Assembly: GCA_001606155.1 (NCBI GenBank) | Contig: LODT01000037.1 | Span: 1,302,001-1,366,000 of the forward strand | Reading direction: 5' to 3' | DNA from: Tieghemostelium lacteum | Taxonomy: Eukaryota; Evosea; Eumycetozoa; Dictyosteliales; Raperosteliaceae | DNA: 64,000 nucleotides | Shown here: positions 34,716 to 46,496 of the stretch, one piece after another | Numbering within the stretch: position 1 is the stretch's first letter | How the letters are laid out: every line of letters begins with the position of its first letter | Translations under genes and position numbers: made by a program | Notes under the pieces: model-generated | Seen by the model: only the letters and a program-made list of their open reading frames with translations | Databases searched by the model: none | What the model was told of the DNA's origin: nothing

Positions 34716-37355
34716 TTATTCTTCTACATCGTTAGTATTGATTGAGTTATTGGTGTCTTCTTGAAGACCTTCATTTTGAGACATTACAGAGAGTTGTACA
34801 GAAACTTCTTCATAACAATTTTTACAAACTCTTATTTTCTTTCCTGGAATATACTGACTGAAATCGTGTACTGGACAGCAAGTTCCACAAAAGATTTTGA
34901 AACATTTACGACAGTGATGACGACGTTTGGTAATGGTGAAATTAGTCCCACACAACATACAGTCTTTTGTCATTTGATCCTTCAACCACAATGGCTGAGA
35001 TCTCAACTCTGTCTCGTTATCCTCTCCATTCGATTTCTTATCCAACTCTGAAAGTATCTCTTTAGTTGTTGTACTACCTCTCTTTTCATAGATCGACTCT
35101 CTTTGTACTTGACAATCAGGGTTGTCAGAAACCACCTTGTTAATGACTTCATTCAAAAGTTGCATCCAACTCAGTTTCTCCTCCAAAGAAGGTGCACTGA
35201 GAAAATAGTTCTTTTTAGAGGAAACAATCTGAAATAGGTTGGTAAATCTAGGTGTATCAGGTAGATCTTTAACCCAACATGTTGTCAATGGGAACGATAG
35301 TTTAAATCTATAGGTATTCTTTCTTTCTTTTTTCGAGTAAATCAGTAAATCATTAAACAAAAAGAAGTGTCTAGTGTTAACTACACGATCTGATATCTTC
35401 TTTAGATCACCTTCTTTTCTAAAGATTCTAGTGGGAGTTACAATATCCTCTGTTAATCCATTCAATGAGTTTTGTATATCCAGTACCTTATGTGAGATTT
35501 GGTACTGCAGAATTCTTTCGTCGACCTGTGAAGCAACTTTACTAATCTCAACTAAAGCCAATTCTAAATCTTTGTAGTCTACATGTGAAGCCTCAGAGAA
35601 CTTGATAATCTGCTCCAAAAGCAGACGGTATCTAGGTATTCTCTGAATTGGCATAATCAAATATGCACTGAGGTTCAGACCCTTACTAGAAGGTTTCTGC
35701 AGACACTTTTGTAAAAATGCCTGGAATGATGGATTGGATTTCTGAAGGTTATTAATGGTAACCATGGTATTGTTATAAGCATTACTATAGAATACATATG
35801 ACCTTAGATAAGGTGCAAAGTTTACAAATACATCACCAATCTTTTGTGTATTTGACCATTTACTAATACGTGCCTCCAAGTCATTTAAAAATGTCTTATG
35901 GAGTACAAAAATGGTTTCAATATTGGCGAATATCGAATTGATATCGTCTAATGACAATATCTTCTCCTTTGTCTCTGCTTTATCTTTCAATGGCATAATA
36001 AATATAGTAATGATTCTGCTTAAACTATTTACATATTTTCTTTCTGTCGATAGGATTTCTTGTACTAGATATCCTCTTTGAGTCTCATTCTTTTCTTTTG
36101 TTGATTGATCTTTACCATTGGTAGAAGTTCCAGAAGTTGAACTGGCACTACTGTCATTGGCTTTATTTGAACTTGTTGGTTGTCCTCCTGGTTTGGGTAA
36201 TGGTCTTTTAGTATTTGTAGTACTAGTTGTGGTTGTTGTACTTGTAGTTGTTGTAGTGGTGGGTGTTGGTTTTGGTGTTGGTTTTAGTGTGGATTTATTT
36301 GGGATGGAAGGTGGTGGAGGTGTTGGAGCCTCTTCATCACTGCTGTCGTTTTCCTCTGATCCTGAATTTTGTATCATTGTACTTAGATACTTTTGAGCTG
36401 AGGTTGAGTTTGCTGGTTTTAGTTTTGGAAGTGTTATAGTACCTTTGGCAGCATTCAATTCGTTTCTGGGTGGAAGTGCTGGTTTCTTAGCTATTGGTTT
36501 ATCAATAGTGTTGCTATTGTTGAGTGTAGATGAGAACTGTGATGGTGATGATGACAATACCGGAGACGACAGTATTGGTGATGAACTTACTGGTGATGAT
36601 GATGTTGAACTGTTAGTACTCTTCAACAATGAAATAGATGGCAAAGATGGTGTAGACGATGACAATTGCACACCAAAGTTCTTTGTAGGTACTGGAGGTG
36701 GTTTATTAGGTGGTGTATTGATAGGAGAACTTGATGGAGTTGAACTTGTACTACTATTCCCTGGAAAAGGTTTAGATTTAAATGAAGGCAATTCACCATG
36801 AGACGAAGACAAATTAGCACCACTACTCAGCCCCTGCACAGTATTATTCTTCTTTAGAATTGGTGTGTTTGTACTAGAAGTTGTAGGTTTGAAAAATGGT
36901 GAATTACTCGATGGTGATGTAGATGGTGTATTATTACTACTATTATAAGGTGTAGAGCCACTAGGTGTTGGTTTATATTTAGTTGAAGTTGGTAATGATT
37001 GATGATAAGTTGTAAATTGTGATGATGGAGTTGAAGACGTACTATTACTAGATAATACAGGTGATGATGTAGTAGAACTTGTTTTCTTATCTTCAATCAG
37101 TTCTTGATCTTCTTTACTAACAGTGATAGAGAGTTTTCTTAGATTCTTTGCCACTGTATTTGCTGATATTCTACTCATACTATTGAAACCTGAATTGGTA
37201 GTGCTATCTGATTTTCCAGGTGCCTCATGGCTGTCATCTTTTGAGGTATTTATAGGTTTGGTGTGGTTATTGACAGGTTTTAAGGATGGTGATGGTGGGG
37301 CTGGTTTTTTTGGTATTGGAGTACCAGGTTTACTAACTGGTTTCAAAGGATTCAT
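34716..37355 (-). CDS. RhoGEF with DH, PH and FYVE domains (FGD-like)
   Basis: Single exon, 879 residues. The first ~420 residues are Ser/Thr/Pro-rich with many Pro motifs (for example KPAPPSPSLKP). The DH domain (about 425-620) starts 'GYLVQEILSTERKYVNSL' and contains 'LIMPIQRIPRYRLLLEQII', the exchange-active helix. A PH domain follows (about 650-745), ending in 'WMQLLNEVI'. The C-terminal FYVE finger (about 805-855) has four CxxC-type pairs and the PI3P-binding 'RRHHCRKC' motif. Such proteins activate Rho/Rac/Cdc42 GTPases at PI3P- or PIP-rich membranes and steer actin. DH-PH-FYVE is the FGD/faciogenital dysplasia layout. Confidence 0.92.
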   Translation of the reverse strand: MNPLKPVSKPGTPIPKKPAPPSPSLKPVNNHTKPINTSKDDSHEAPGKSDSTTNSGFNSMSRISANTVAKNLRKLSITVSKEDQELIEDKKTSSTTSSPVLSSNSTSSTPSSQFTTYHQSLPTSTKYKPTPSGSTPYNSSNNTPSTSPSSNSPFFKPTTSSTNTPILKKNNTVQGLSSGANLSSSHGELPSFKSKPFPGNSSTSSTPSSSPINTPPNKPPPVPTKNFGVQLSSSTPSLPSISLLKSTNSSTSSSPVSSSPILSSPVLSSSPSQFSSTLNNSNTIDKPIAKKPALPPRNELNAAKGTITLPKLKPANSTSAQKYLSTMIQNSGSEENDSSDEEAPTPPPPSIPNKSTLKPTPKPTPTTTTTTSTTTTTSTTNTKRPLPKPGGQPTSSNKANDSSASSTSGTSTNGKDQSTKEKNETQRGYLVQEILSTERKYVNSLSRIITIFIMPLKDKAETKEKILSLDDINSIFANIETIFVLHKTFLNDLEARISKWSNTQKIGDVFVNFAPYLRSYVFYSNAYNNTMVTINNLQKSNPSFQAFLQKCLQKPSSKGLNLSAYLIMPIQRIPRYRLLLEQIIKFSEASHVDYKDLELALVEISKVASQVDERILQYQISHKVLDIQNSLNGLTEDIVTPTRIFRKEGDLKKISDRVVNTRHFFLFNDLLIYSKKERKNTYRFKLSFPLTTCWVKDLPDTPRFTNLFQIVSSKKNYFLSAPSLEEKLSWMQLLNEVINKVVSDNPDCQVQRESIYEKRGSTTTKEILSELDKKSNGEDNETELRSQPLWLKDQMTKDCMLCGTNFTITKRRHHCRKCFKIFCGTCCPVHDFSQYIPGKKIRVCKNCYEEVSVQLSVMSQNEGLQEDTNNSINTNDVEE

Positions 37356-38581
37356 TTAGTTTGTAAATGAGAAAGTGTATAATAGTTTTGGAAAAATAAG
37401 CTTTTTTTCAAGAATGTATTATAATTATTTGAATTGAAGGTGTGATTGAGGTGTTGAGAGTGTGTGTGGTGGGTGAATGTTTTTTTTTTCTTTTAAACAA
37501 CTATTTGAAAGTGAGTGGTGTGGATGGTGGTGATAAATTTGGCTTTGATTTGGGAATTTATATGAATTGCCTTTAAAAATAAATAATAGATCTGATAAAA
37601 GATAAAAATAAATTATTTTCTGTTGTTTTTTTTATACAAATATTGATACAATGTGTTGATTAGTTGAGAGGATCTATAAGAATTGTTTAAAACTGTCTTG
37701 TGAGATTCTATTTATATATATGAATTTTATAAATTTGGTGGTATCACATTACTCTCAACTGTTTTTTAAATAAAAATCAAAAAAAAAAAAAAAAAAATAT
37801 TTTGAGATAGTTTTAAAATAATGAAATCGGGCGATGACTAATCTCTTGGACCTCATATAATTTGATTTAATTTTTATTGTAAATTTTAAAATATTATTTG
37901 AAAATTAATCGTTTATTCTACACAAATGATGTTTTAAGTTAAATTGAATATTTTCATATTAACATTATGTTAATATTTATACTTTTACATTTAATATTCT
38001 AGTGTAAGACATTATTTGATTATAATATTATCATAAGAGTTAGTTAGAAGACTTCTTTATAGAATTTCTAAAACCATAAAATTATTGTTTTTACAGAAAT
38101 TTTTTACAATTTTTCTAAATTATTTATTCTTTTTATTTAATTTTCGCAATTCTCCGAGTAGATGTGAACTCTAGACTTAACAATGAGGGACTTTCACGGG
38201 ATAGAAGAGATAGAGCCTAAACTGAGTACACACAAAGTATCAAGCACCTAGTGCACTTTATTGATTCAATGTATCTATTCGTTTGAACAACTCTTATATT
38301 TTATCAAAAAAAAAAACAAACACAAATATGATGTATTGAAAAAGGTATGAAAATTCATCAAACTAAATCGATAATAAATCAAATCTAAAATTGTTTTCTG
38401 GGTTACACTAAAAATTGACAAGACTTAAGAATATTTCAACTGAGATGTGTTTTTCTTTTTTTTTTATAAAAACCAGTTTTGAATTTCCAGATTTTTTTTT
38501 AAATTCGATTTTTATAAATTGTTTAGTGCCATTTCTATAACAACTTCAACAATAATAATCAAACATATATAACATAAAAAA
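37356..38581. other. 1.2-kb intergenic region with a GC-richer island
   Basis: It is mostly AT-rich, with homopolymers (18 A at about 37781-37798). An island at 38147-38290 has near-balanced base composition and is described separately. Nothing else is recognisable. It must contain the promoters of two divergent genes, the RhoGEF and the orphan membrane protein. Confidence 0.5.
38147..38290. other. GC-richer island, unclassified
   Basis: About 140 bases at roughly 42% G+C lie within flanks near 20%. No long frame is open on either strand, and no tRNA boxes are seen. On the minus strand an AATAAA is followed by GC-richer sequence, loosely like the end of a transcribed mobile-element terminus. 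No paired copy or target duplication is visible, so an element call is not supported. Confidence 0.3.
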
Positions 38582-40475
38582 ATGAAAATTTTATTATTGA
38601 TTTGTATCATTTTTACAGTGTTAGCTTTTTCTAATGCAACAGAAGAAGAACACGAATTAGATCGTATATTTTACTTATACAGTTGTCCATTGGGTGCCTG
38701 CCAATTGTTTAGTTATAGTTTGGAAAAAGATGATTTGAAAGTTCTAAATGTACCTTTGGAAGATTTAAATCCAACACCATCAACAAGTTCAGAAGGTAGT
38801 GCTTCAATTGGATTGAGCTCTGATATCAATTTATTAGATAACATTCAAGCTGCATCTTCATCATCCTCTTCAGGTGACGGTGTTTTATCAAATCCTCAAA
38901 GACTAATTCACGCAAATTTAGAGAACTCATCAGCTGTCTTTTACAGATGGCATGAATTAGACGGTGTTGCTGTATGTTCATTCTTCACACACTTACCCCC
39001 ACAACACCACTCTTTTTTCAAAAATTAACATCAATCCATTTTTTTTTAATATTACTATATATATATATATATAGGGTAAAGCATTAAGAGATATTGAATT
39101 TATAACAGAAGTCGATATGAATAAACAAATTGCCTATCCATTAGGTCAAGCCCAAGTTGCTAAATTTATTGAGTATTGTGGAACTCCATTGTATCATAAA
39201 GGCGAAAACAAAGGTTTATCAGTAATCAGATCATTATTATTAAACTTTATTTTTGTTGTAGAAACCGATTTTACTACCCAACAAGCGTAAGTTATTTTAA
39301 AATTTAAGAAATTTTGAAGAAATAATGTGTAACAAAAATATTAATATCGGTTCAATATATTTAGTAATTATACTGCTGTAAGTTATGGATTAAATTGTCC
39401 ATTATGGGCAGTCACTGAAGATTGGAGTACAATGTACTTGTTGGCTAACGGTACTGGATTTATTGAACTAAATGTTCAAACTAAAAACTATACCAATAAT
39501 GTACAAATTCCAGATATGTTACATTTCTACGCAATGAATAATCTATATGAAAATAGAATTGTTTATTTCAATGGTTATTTATATGGTGTTGCTGCTAATA
39601 TTAATTTACAGACTAGTACTGCTACCACTGTAATCTACAGAATCAATGTAAATTCACCATCACTTGAAACTCCATGGTCTTACTCTGGAAACTATTTGGT
39701 TGGAAGATTGTCACCAAGTTACTATTTACCATATTCCATGTTCTCTAGTGACAGCAGTCACATTATCATCCCCATCACCAGTTCCAAATTCCAATTGTAC
39801 ATTTTCGATTTGGATAATGAATTGGATCATGTTGTCTACACTCCAAAAGACACTTTCCCAACTGGAAATGATAACTATTACCTAGTCTACAAGATCAAAG
39901 GTCCATATCCAAAAGGTGAGATTTTCGGTGTCACTTTTGGCTATGGTTTAACTGTCTTGTTAATCCTCGCTTTTGTCTTCTACTATTTCTACAAGGACCA
40001 ATTAATTGAGTTGAGAACCACAGCTCAAGATTGGCCATTAGCAAACATGTCAAGAATTGCAAATGGTGCCATGTTGGTTGTAGCAGTACTCATTCAAATG
40101 ATTACCATCTATTCCTTGGCAAGAGAAATCAATAAGGTTGGCCTATCAATGATTGCATGTTTCATGGAGATTCATAAATGTATTATTGGTATTTTCATGT
40201 CATTCTACTACCACCACAAAATGGCTCCAGTCTACTATGTTGCTTCTTTCCTTTCATGTCTCTTTAACTTTATTGCATTCATTGTCATTTTGGTACCAAA
40301 TGACCACATTATCGTCACTGCTAAAGGTGGTATTGTATTCTTCAAAATTGTCTCAGCTTTAATTACCATCTATTCAACTACCTACTTGGTCTTCTTCTTT
40401 AAGAAATTACGTGGATCTGATCCAACTAAATACACTCCAATTGGTAGCAGTACCGCAACTTACCAAGATTTCTAA
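38582..40475 (+). CDS. Orphan secretory-pathway membrane protein, ~5 TM C-terminus
   Basis: Exons 38582-38971, 39075-39286 and 39365-40475 (introns 103 and 78 bp) give 570 residues. There is a cleavable signal peptide (~19 residues, ends 'SNA'), a lumenal/extracellular region of ~370 residues with a Ser-rich loop and a few Cys, then five or six hydrophobic spans (about 385-545) and a short cytosolic tail. Within exon 2 a 48-nt stretch (39212-39259) with GT...TAG ends could be an extra intron; both readings keep frame. The ectodomain-plus-multipass shape recalls dictyostelid receptor-like proteins, but I recognise no family. The first intron ends in a (TA)n run. Confidence 0.75.
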
Positions 40476-40633
40476 ATTCTTAAAAAAAAAGATTCATATA
40501 CATAACCCTCACTCTTTTTTTAGTATACATTTTAAAAATATTCTATAATAATAAACCATTTTGAATATTAGTCCTTAAAAACATTTACTTTTAAATTTTA
40601 TTTTATCAACAATTAGTTGTAATTTATATATAT

Positions 40634-42297
40634 TTAATATCCAAAATTATATTGGTAATTTAAATTGTCCCAGAAATCGCAATATTCAGCTAAGTAACCA
40701 GTTTGGATAAAAGATGGAGTTTGGAAGGTCATCATATAGTCTGTACTATTGTATCGTGGCCATTGGACATCAACTGGATTACCAATACTTGGGTCGGCGT
40801 TTTTGGCAAAGTTTGTCCAGTAGTTGATCATTTGGAAGGAGAGGGCTTGCTCTTCGGGTGTGAAGGTATAGTCCTCTAATGATGCAGTGTCAAAGATATA
40901 GGGGAGTTCTAGACCGTGACAAACGACATCTGCACACATTGGATAGGTGTTACCATAGACATTGAAGCTGGTTACATGTTGGAATTGGTATAAATAGACT
41001 GGGTTGTATTTAGCCATGTTTACTGCAACGTTTCTAGTTGGACATACAAATACATAGTCTGTACCAATACGACCCATTAAATCCATGTAGTTGTTGGAAG
41101 ATTGGTTTTGGAGTGGGCCATAGAGGGAGTTTATTCTAAACTCATTTCCAATGCCAAAAATGTCCATTATACCACCGATGAATTCGATTTTGCTAATATC
41201 TGTTGATACTGATGCAATGAAGAGTAGAGCTTCATCATGAACGGTTCCGAGGAGAACTGGGACTTTGTTATAGTTACCTTCTTGAATTAGTTTAATTGGT
41301 TGATCTGTGATCAATTTTCCGTCGACTACTGGTGTCCAGGGTAGGAATGTAAGTAATGGTGCAAAAGGTGTGAAGGTGTTATCTGATTTGTTTTGAGCTT
41401 GGAGAATGTCATCAACAGAAGCACTCAGTAGACAATTGTTATCAGATACATCACATCCTAAATCACCAGCAAATTTCTTTGCGAGGTCTTGTAACTCTTT
41501 AGAGGACTTTGTGGGTAATGACCATGGGTTAGACTCAATCATTAATTTACTGAATAAACCTGCAGATGCTGGACTTGTCAAATGTAAAGCTGCAGAACTT
41601 CCACCAGCACTCTCACCATACAAAGTAACTTGAGTAGGATCACCACCAAATCCTTTAATATTATCCTGAACCCATTGTAGGGCTAGTAACTGATCTTCAA
41701 AACCATAGTTTCCAACAAAAGTATCAGTTACCAAAAAACCTAAAGCACCTAATCTATAGTTAATAGTAACCATAATAACACTTGTGGTGTTTACCACTAC
41801 AGTACTATTATAAATTACAGTATTTGCAGCACCCATCTCAAATCTTCCACCTGGAATAAAGAACATTACAGGTAAAGGTCCAGTTTGATCAGGTTGAACT
41901 GCAGGTGTATAAACATTCAAATATAGACAATCCTCACTGGTATTGGTTGGACAAACTCCAGCTGGTAATATACATTGTTGTGAACAACCAGCTCTCTGAT
42001 AGGTACTGTCATAGACATCATTTCCAAGAGTCTCAATAGCAACTGGTGAAGTCCATCTTTTTTCACCAATAGGTGGTTCACCAAATGGTATCTTTATAAT
42101 ACACATTAATACATATTAATCATCTCATTTCAATCATGCACATGACCATCTAACAATATATTTATACATACACCTAAAAATTCTCTGTGAGTTGGATAAA
42201 CGTTACCTCTTAGGTATCCAGTGGAAATCTGAACTACATCATCTTGACAATTTGCGATCAATGCCAAAAGTGATAGAACTAAAATTATATATTTCAT
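40634..42297 (-). CDS. Secreted type-B carboxylesterase (cholinesterase family)
   Basis: Exons 42297-42172 and 42091-40634 (80-bp intron, GTATGT...AAAG) give 527 residues. The signal peptide is 'MKYIILVLSLLALIANCQ'. The splice yields the family opening 'FLGIPFGEPPIGEKRW'. Catalytic serine sits in 'VTLYGESAGGSSAAL'; the His is in 'CHGLELPYIF'; an acidic residue in 'GTVHDEALLF' fits the third position. Cys pairs match the usual disulfides ('SEDCLYLNVYTP' signature). Substrates are esters; relatives in Dictyostelium include crystal protein and cAMP-regulated D2. The enzyme is secreted or lysosomal. Confidence 0.92.
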
Positions 42298-44132
42298 TAT
42301 TTGTATTTGAGAATTCTGATGAATGATTCAGTAAAAATGAGAGAATAATTTAGATTTTTTTTTACATAAAACCCATCAAAATATCTTAAAATTTAAATTT
42401 TAAAAAAATCAAATTTCCCAACACTTTTCTCTTTTTGTAAATAATGATGAGTAACTTTTCAAATGAACTGATATTATCATTAATTATTATTTATAACAAT
42501 TTTATATCATTCTCATAACCAAAAATCTAAATAGATATTTTGCATTCGATAAACACTCCAAATGTTAACATCAGATTGATTATATTTAGAAAGTTTTTTT
42601 TAAAAAAACCCAAGACACCGATCCTACAAGTAGACTCTGACATCATTTTAAAAATGTGCATTGTTGAACAAATTAAAAACCAGAGATATGGTTATGATAC
42701 TCAAACTTCTTTTAATTTTTCAAATTACAAAAATGAATGAACTAAAGAAAGACGAATTGTAGTTTAATAATTATGTATAGTTTATTTAACATGTTTTAAA
42801 TATATTTAATTAGGTTTTTAAGTAAAATCTACTTGTATAAAGAAGAACGAATTAGTATAATTTCAAAAGGTTTTTCATAACATGAAAATGTATAAAGAGA
42901 GTGTATATCAGAGTAACTATGAAAGTGCTCATCTTGTATGTTTCATTTGATTTTCTAAAACAGAAATTCAATATGAATCAGAGAAGTTTACGTTTATCAT
43001 CATTACAACTCTTTATAAATGAATATAAATAAATACCTTTTTGTTGACTTTTGTTTGTATTTCTCTAATATAAAAAATGAAAAAAAAAAAAAAAATTTTG
43101 TTGATCAAAAAACGAACGAAACTAATTTCATATTTTTGACTGAATTAATTTACAAAAAATGTACACAATGGTGATTGAATGTGATAAATTAATTTATCCC
43201 TTACCTATTGTTTGTTTGAAAAATAAATTAAAGTAATTGAATACTAATTTTAAATAGATATTTTTATATAATATTTAATGATTAAATATTAGTAAAGTAA
43301 ACCAATGAAATTACAGTTTTTGAAAATAATTTATAAGGTTAATCTTATAGTTTTTTCTTTAATTTTAAATATGGTTTGATGTTAGTACTGCATGAAAGAG
43401 TATCAAAGTCCAACAAGTCACATCGATCCCTAATGAAAGTACTGGATCACTACATCCGTGCTTTGTTCTAAGCTAACTATAAATGCCTCGAGGAACCAAT
43501 AGAACCATTTTGGCAACGGAGCCGCTTATTTTTTATACAAATTGTTCAAAACCTTTCGTTCGGTTTCAAATGGAAATTTTCATTCATCAATTTTTATGGG
43601 AGTACTTTTCTATTAAATTAATTTGAAAAAAAATCAACTTTGAATAATCAAACTTATAAGTTTCAATTAAAACACACCATTAACTTACCACAAAAACACA
43701 ATTCAATCAACTTTTGCTTTGAAAAAAAAAATTAAAATAATTGAATTGGAAATTTGGTGGAATGAAGTTCTTTATATACATGATTTATTGTTGAAAAGGA
43801 TATTGTTTAACAATCTATATAACAAAGATACAATTGTATCAGTTGAGTTAATGTATTTGAGATATTGGGGTTGGTTTTGGAAAAGTAGTGGTTATTGTTT
43901 TTATAAAAAGTCAAAGAACTTCTTTTTTTTAAAATTAAATTTTTTTTGACTTTTGTTTTGTCACTTTTTTTGAGGTTGTGATCACCATCATCAAAAATTT
44001 TTTTTTTTTTTCATTCAGAACTCATTATTTATAAATATTATAGTTATATTTAAAATCCATTCTCAAAGAGAAATTTTTCAAATTTTTGTATAAAGTATAT
44101 TGAAATTCAATTTGGAATAGATTTATATAAAG
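42298..44132. other. 1.8-kb gene-poor region upstream of Sec61 alpha
   Basis: The longest gap in the window. It is mostly very AT-rich with long A/T homopolymers (43077-43096 and 43996-44011). Short frames at 42540-42740 and 43719-43949 lack support. The only distinctive content is the GC-richer island at 43378-43535. The T-rich stretch just before 44133 is the likely Sec61 promoter region. Confidence 0.5.
43378..43535. other. GC-richer island: candidate structured RNA gene or coding relic
   Basis: About 43% G+C against ~15-20% in the flanks. It can form a 9-bp hairpin (arms 43438-43447 and 43454-43462 with one bulged T, 6-nt loop) and holds the palindrome CCTCGAGG (43486-43493). It ends in a run of six T (from about 43529), like a polymerase III stop. 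A plus-strand frame is also open over much of it, so a decayed coding fragment is an alternative. No match to snRNAs, SRP or RNase P RNA was clear, and no known dictyostelid upstream element (CCCATAA type) was found. Confidence 0.35.
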
Positions 44133-45676
44133 ATGGGATTCAGATTCTTAGATATTGTCAAACCATTTGCATCTGTGATTCCAGAGGTAGGTCAACCAGA
44201 TAGAAAGATACCATTCAGAGAAAAGATTCTATGGACAGCAATCTGTCTATTCATTTTCTTGGTATGTTCACAAGTTCCATTATATGGTATCAGATCAAAC
44301 GATTCTTCTGATCCATTCTATTGGATGAAAGTTATTATGGCCTCCAACAGAGGTACCCTTATGGAATTGGGTATTGGTCCCATTGTAACCTCTGGTATGG
44401 TTATGCAATTATTAGCTGGTGTCAAATTAATTGAAATTGATCAATCTGTCAAATCTGACAGAGACTTATTCTCAGCAGCTCAAAAATGTATGTATTTTGA
44501 GGAAGATGAGGTGGAATGCACTGAACATTTCAGTTGTGTTTTTTTTTTTTGTCAAAAAAGTTCAAAATGGAAAAACTAATATTTTTTTTACAAAAATGAA
44601 CAATTAAAGTATTTGGTGTTTTAATTTGTATTGGTCAAGCAACTGCCTACATTTGGTCAGGTACATATGGTGACCCAGCCACTATTGGATTTGGAGGAGC
44701 CTTTTTAATTGTATTACAATTGTTCTTTGCAGGTATTATTGTTATGTTGCTCGATGAATTGTTACAAAAGGGTTATGGTATTGGATCAGGTATCTCATTA
44801 TTTATTGCCACTAATATCTGTGAAAACATTGTTTGGAAGACATTCTCACCAACCACCATCAACACTGGTAGAGGTACCGAATTTGAAGGTGCAGTCATTG
44901 CTCTCTTCCATTTGTTGGTTACCCGTTCCGATAAGACCAGAGCTCTAAAAGAGGCATTCTACAGACAAAACCTTCCAAATATCACCAATTTGTTAGCTAC
45001 TGTATTCATCTTCCTCGTTGTTATCTACTTCCAAGGTTTCCGTGTAGACTTGCCAGTCAAGAACACACGTTTACGTGGTCAACAAGGTACCTACCCAATT
45101 AAATTATTCTACACTTCAAATATTCCAATCATTTTGCAATCTGCTTTAGTCAGCAATCTCTACTTTGTCTCTCAGTTGTTGTTCCGTCAGTTCCCAACCA
45201 ATATCCTCATTAATCTCATTGGTGCATGGAGAGAAACTGATTATGGTGGTTTTGTACCAGTTGGTGGTTTTGTCTATTACATCAGTCCACCACACTCAAT
45301 GATGGCTATCTTGGCTGATCCTTTCCACGCTCTCTTTTACATTACATTTATGTTGACTTCTTGTGCATTGTTCTCAAAGGTCTGGATTGAAGTATCCGGT
45401 TCCTCTGCTAAAGATGTTGCCAAACAACTCAAGGAACAAGGTATGACCATGAAAGGTCATCGTGACTCTTCTTTAGTTAAAGAACTCAACCGTTATATCC
45501 CAACCGCTGCTGCCTTTGGTGGTCTTTGTATTGGTGCTCTCACTGTTATTGCCGATTTTATGGGTGCAATCGGTTCTGGTACTGGTATTCTTTTGGCTGT
45601 AACTATTATCTATCAATACTTTGAAACTTTTGTTAAAGAACAACAAGATCTCGGTGGTTTAGCTGGTTTATTCTAA
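44133..45676 (+). CDS. sec61a: Sec61 alpha, ER protein translocon subunit
   Basis: Exons 44133-44487 and 44610-45676 (122-bp intron, GTATGT...AAAG) give 473 residues, the usual size. The sequence is highly conserved: '[19 protein letters not shown]', '[20 protein letters not shown]' with 'PLYGI', the plug-adjacent '[16 protein letters not shown]', '[17 protein letters not shown]', the cytosolic loop '[18 protein letters not shown]', and the C-terminal 'EQQDLGGL'. Ten TM spans are expected. It forms the channel for co-translational protein import at the ER with Sec61 beta and gamma. Codon use is more biased (C-ending codons) than in neighbours, which fits high expression. Confidence 0.97.
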
Positions 45677-45892
45677 ATTGAATAAATACATTACTTTACC
45701 TAAAAAAAAAATAAAAAACAAAAATCATAATAAAACTAAACTTGAATATATTTACATAAAAGTATCATACTAAGTACCATTAAAGAGTTTTGAGGGGAGG
45801 GGGAAGTGGATGTGGCTTTATTTACAAATTAATAATACTCTGTTGAAGTTATTACTTTAAAAAATAATTATATATGTTATTAGATTTTCTCT

Positions 45893-46496
45893 TTAAGGTA
45901 CAACAATTAGTTTCCAGTTACCATCATATTGAGATGCTTTTTCCAAACCTGAAACTATGGTACCAACAAGAAACTTTTTAACACTACTAAAGAAACTAAA
46001 TACTAAATTGTCAGGGTTGGCATTGGAATTGAGTGCACTTGCACCTATATAAACCAAATCAATTTCATTTTCTTGTATTTCCTGTATGATTTTGTTTTCA
46101 ATATCAAATGCCTCTACCTGTATTGGTATATACTGTATATTTAAAGAATCAAAGTAGTTTTCATATTTGAACAGTGATAGTTTTGCATTGTTCTTTTCGT
46201 CATTTAAATAATCAAATGAACTGGTACTATAATAATGGTGTATTAATATATTATTCTCTATCCATAGATGTGTAAATATATCTAACATACGCAGTCAATA
46301 AATATAATTCGTCATGTTGTTTGTCAAATGTCTCCATTGCTTTATTTAGTGCTCTGTTAGTGCTGTCATCTGAATCTATAATAATAAGTACTCTTGATCC
46401 TTCCATTTCATATGAAGAACCTTCACTCTCAGCTTTATCCTGATTTTCTATATTTTTAATATTATTATTATTATTACTAATAGTTGTACTATCCAT
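45893..46496 (-). CDS. Universal-stress-protein-fold protein
   Basis: Exons 46496-46291 and 46226-45893 (64-bp intron, GTATGT...TTATAG) give 179 residues. This junction removes an apparent frame change at ~46270. After an Asn-rich leader, the first USP strand and helix appear as 'SRVLIIIDSDDSTNRALNKA', then 'ELYLLTA', then the second half 'IQVEAFDIENKIIQEI' with 'IDLVYIGAS' and a closing 'GNWKLIVVP'. The family's Gly-rich ATP loop (G-2x-G-9x-G-S/T) is not intact after 'GAS', so this may be a non-ATP-binding member. The function is unknown; USP-fold proteins often act in stress responses. Confidence 0.65.

Noticed and set aside
36118-36801. Long plus-strand frames opposite the RhoGEF N-terminus
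   Set aside because: They arise from the Ser/Thr/Pro codon bias of the true minus-strand gene. The translations are Val/Asp/Gly low-complexity with no motif.
38147-38290. Solo LTR call for the GC-richer island
   Set aside because: No matching copy, no clear terminal dinucleotides and no target-site duplication are visible in this window.
42540-42740. 66-codon plus-strand frame downstream of nothing known
   Set aside because: It starts on a non-ATG codon and has no splice partner or homology I can recognise. It may be a relic but is too weak to call.
43510-43535. Resemblance of a GGCAACGGAGC stretch to SRP RNA helix 8
   Set aside because: Only about ten bases match, and the rest of the SRP fold, including the Alu-domain signature and the partner strand, is not found nearby.
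43719-43949. 76-codon plus-strand frame upstream of Sec61
   Set aside because: It lacks a supported ATG context, is dominated by Phe/Lys/Leu from AT-rich DNA and has no recognisable motif.
46227-46290. Apparent frameshift in the USP-like gene
   Set aside because: A 64-bp intron with GTATGT donor and TTATAG acceptor joins both halves in phase and gives a continuous USP-like fold, so no mutation is needed.
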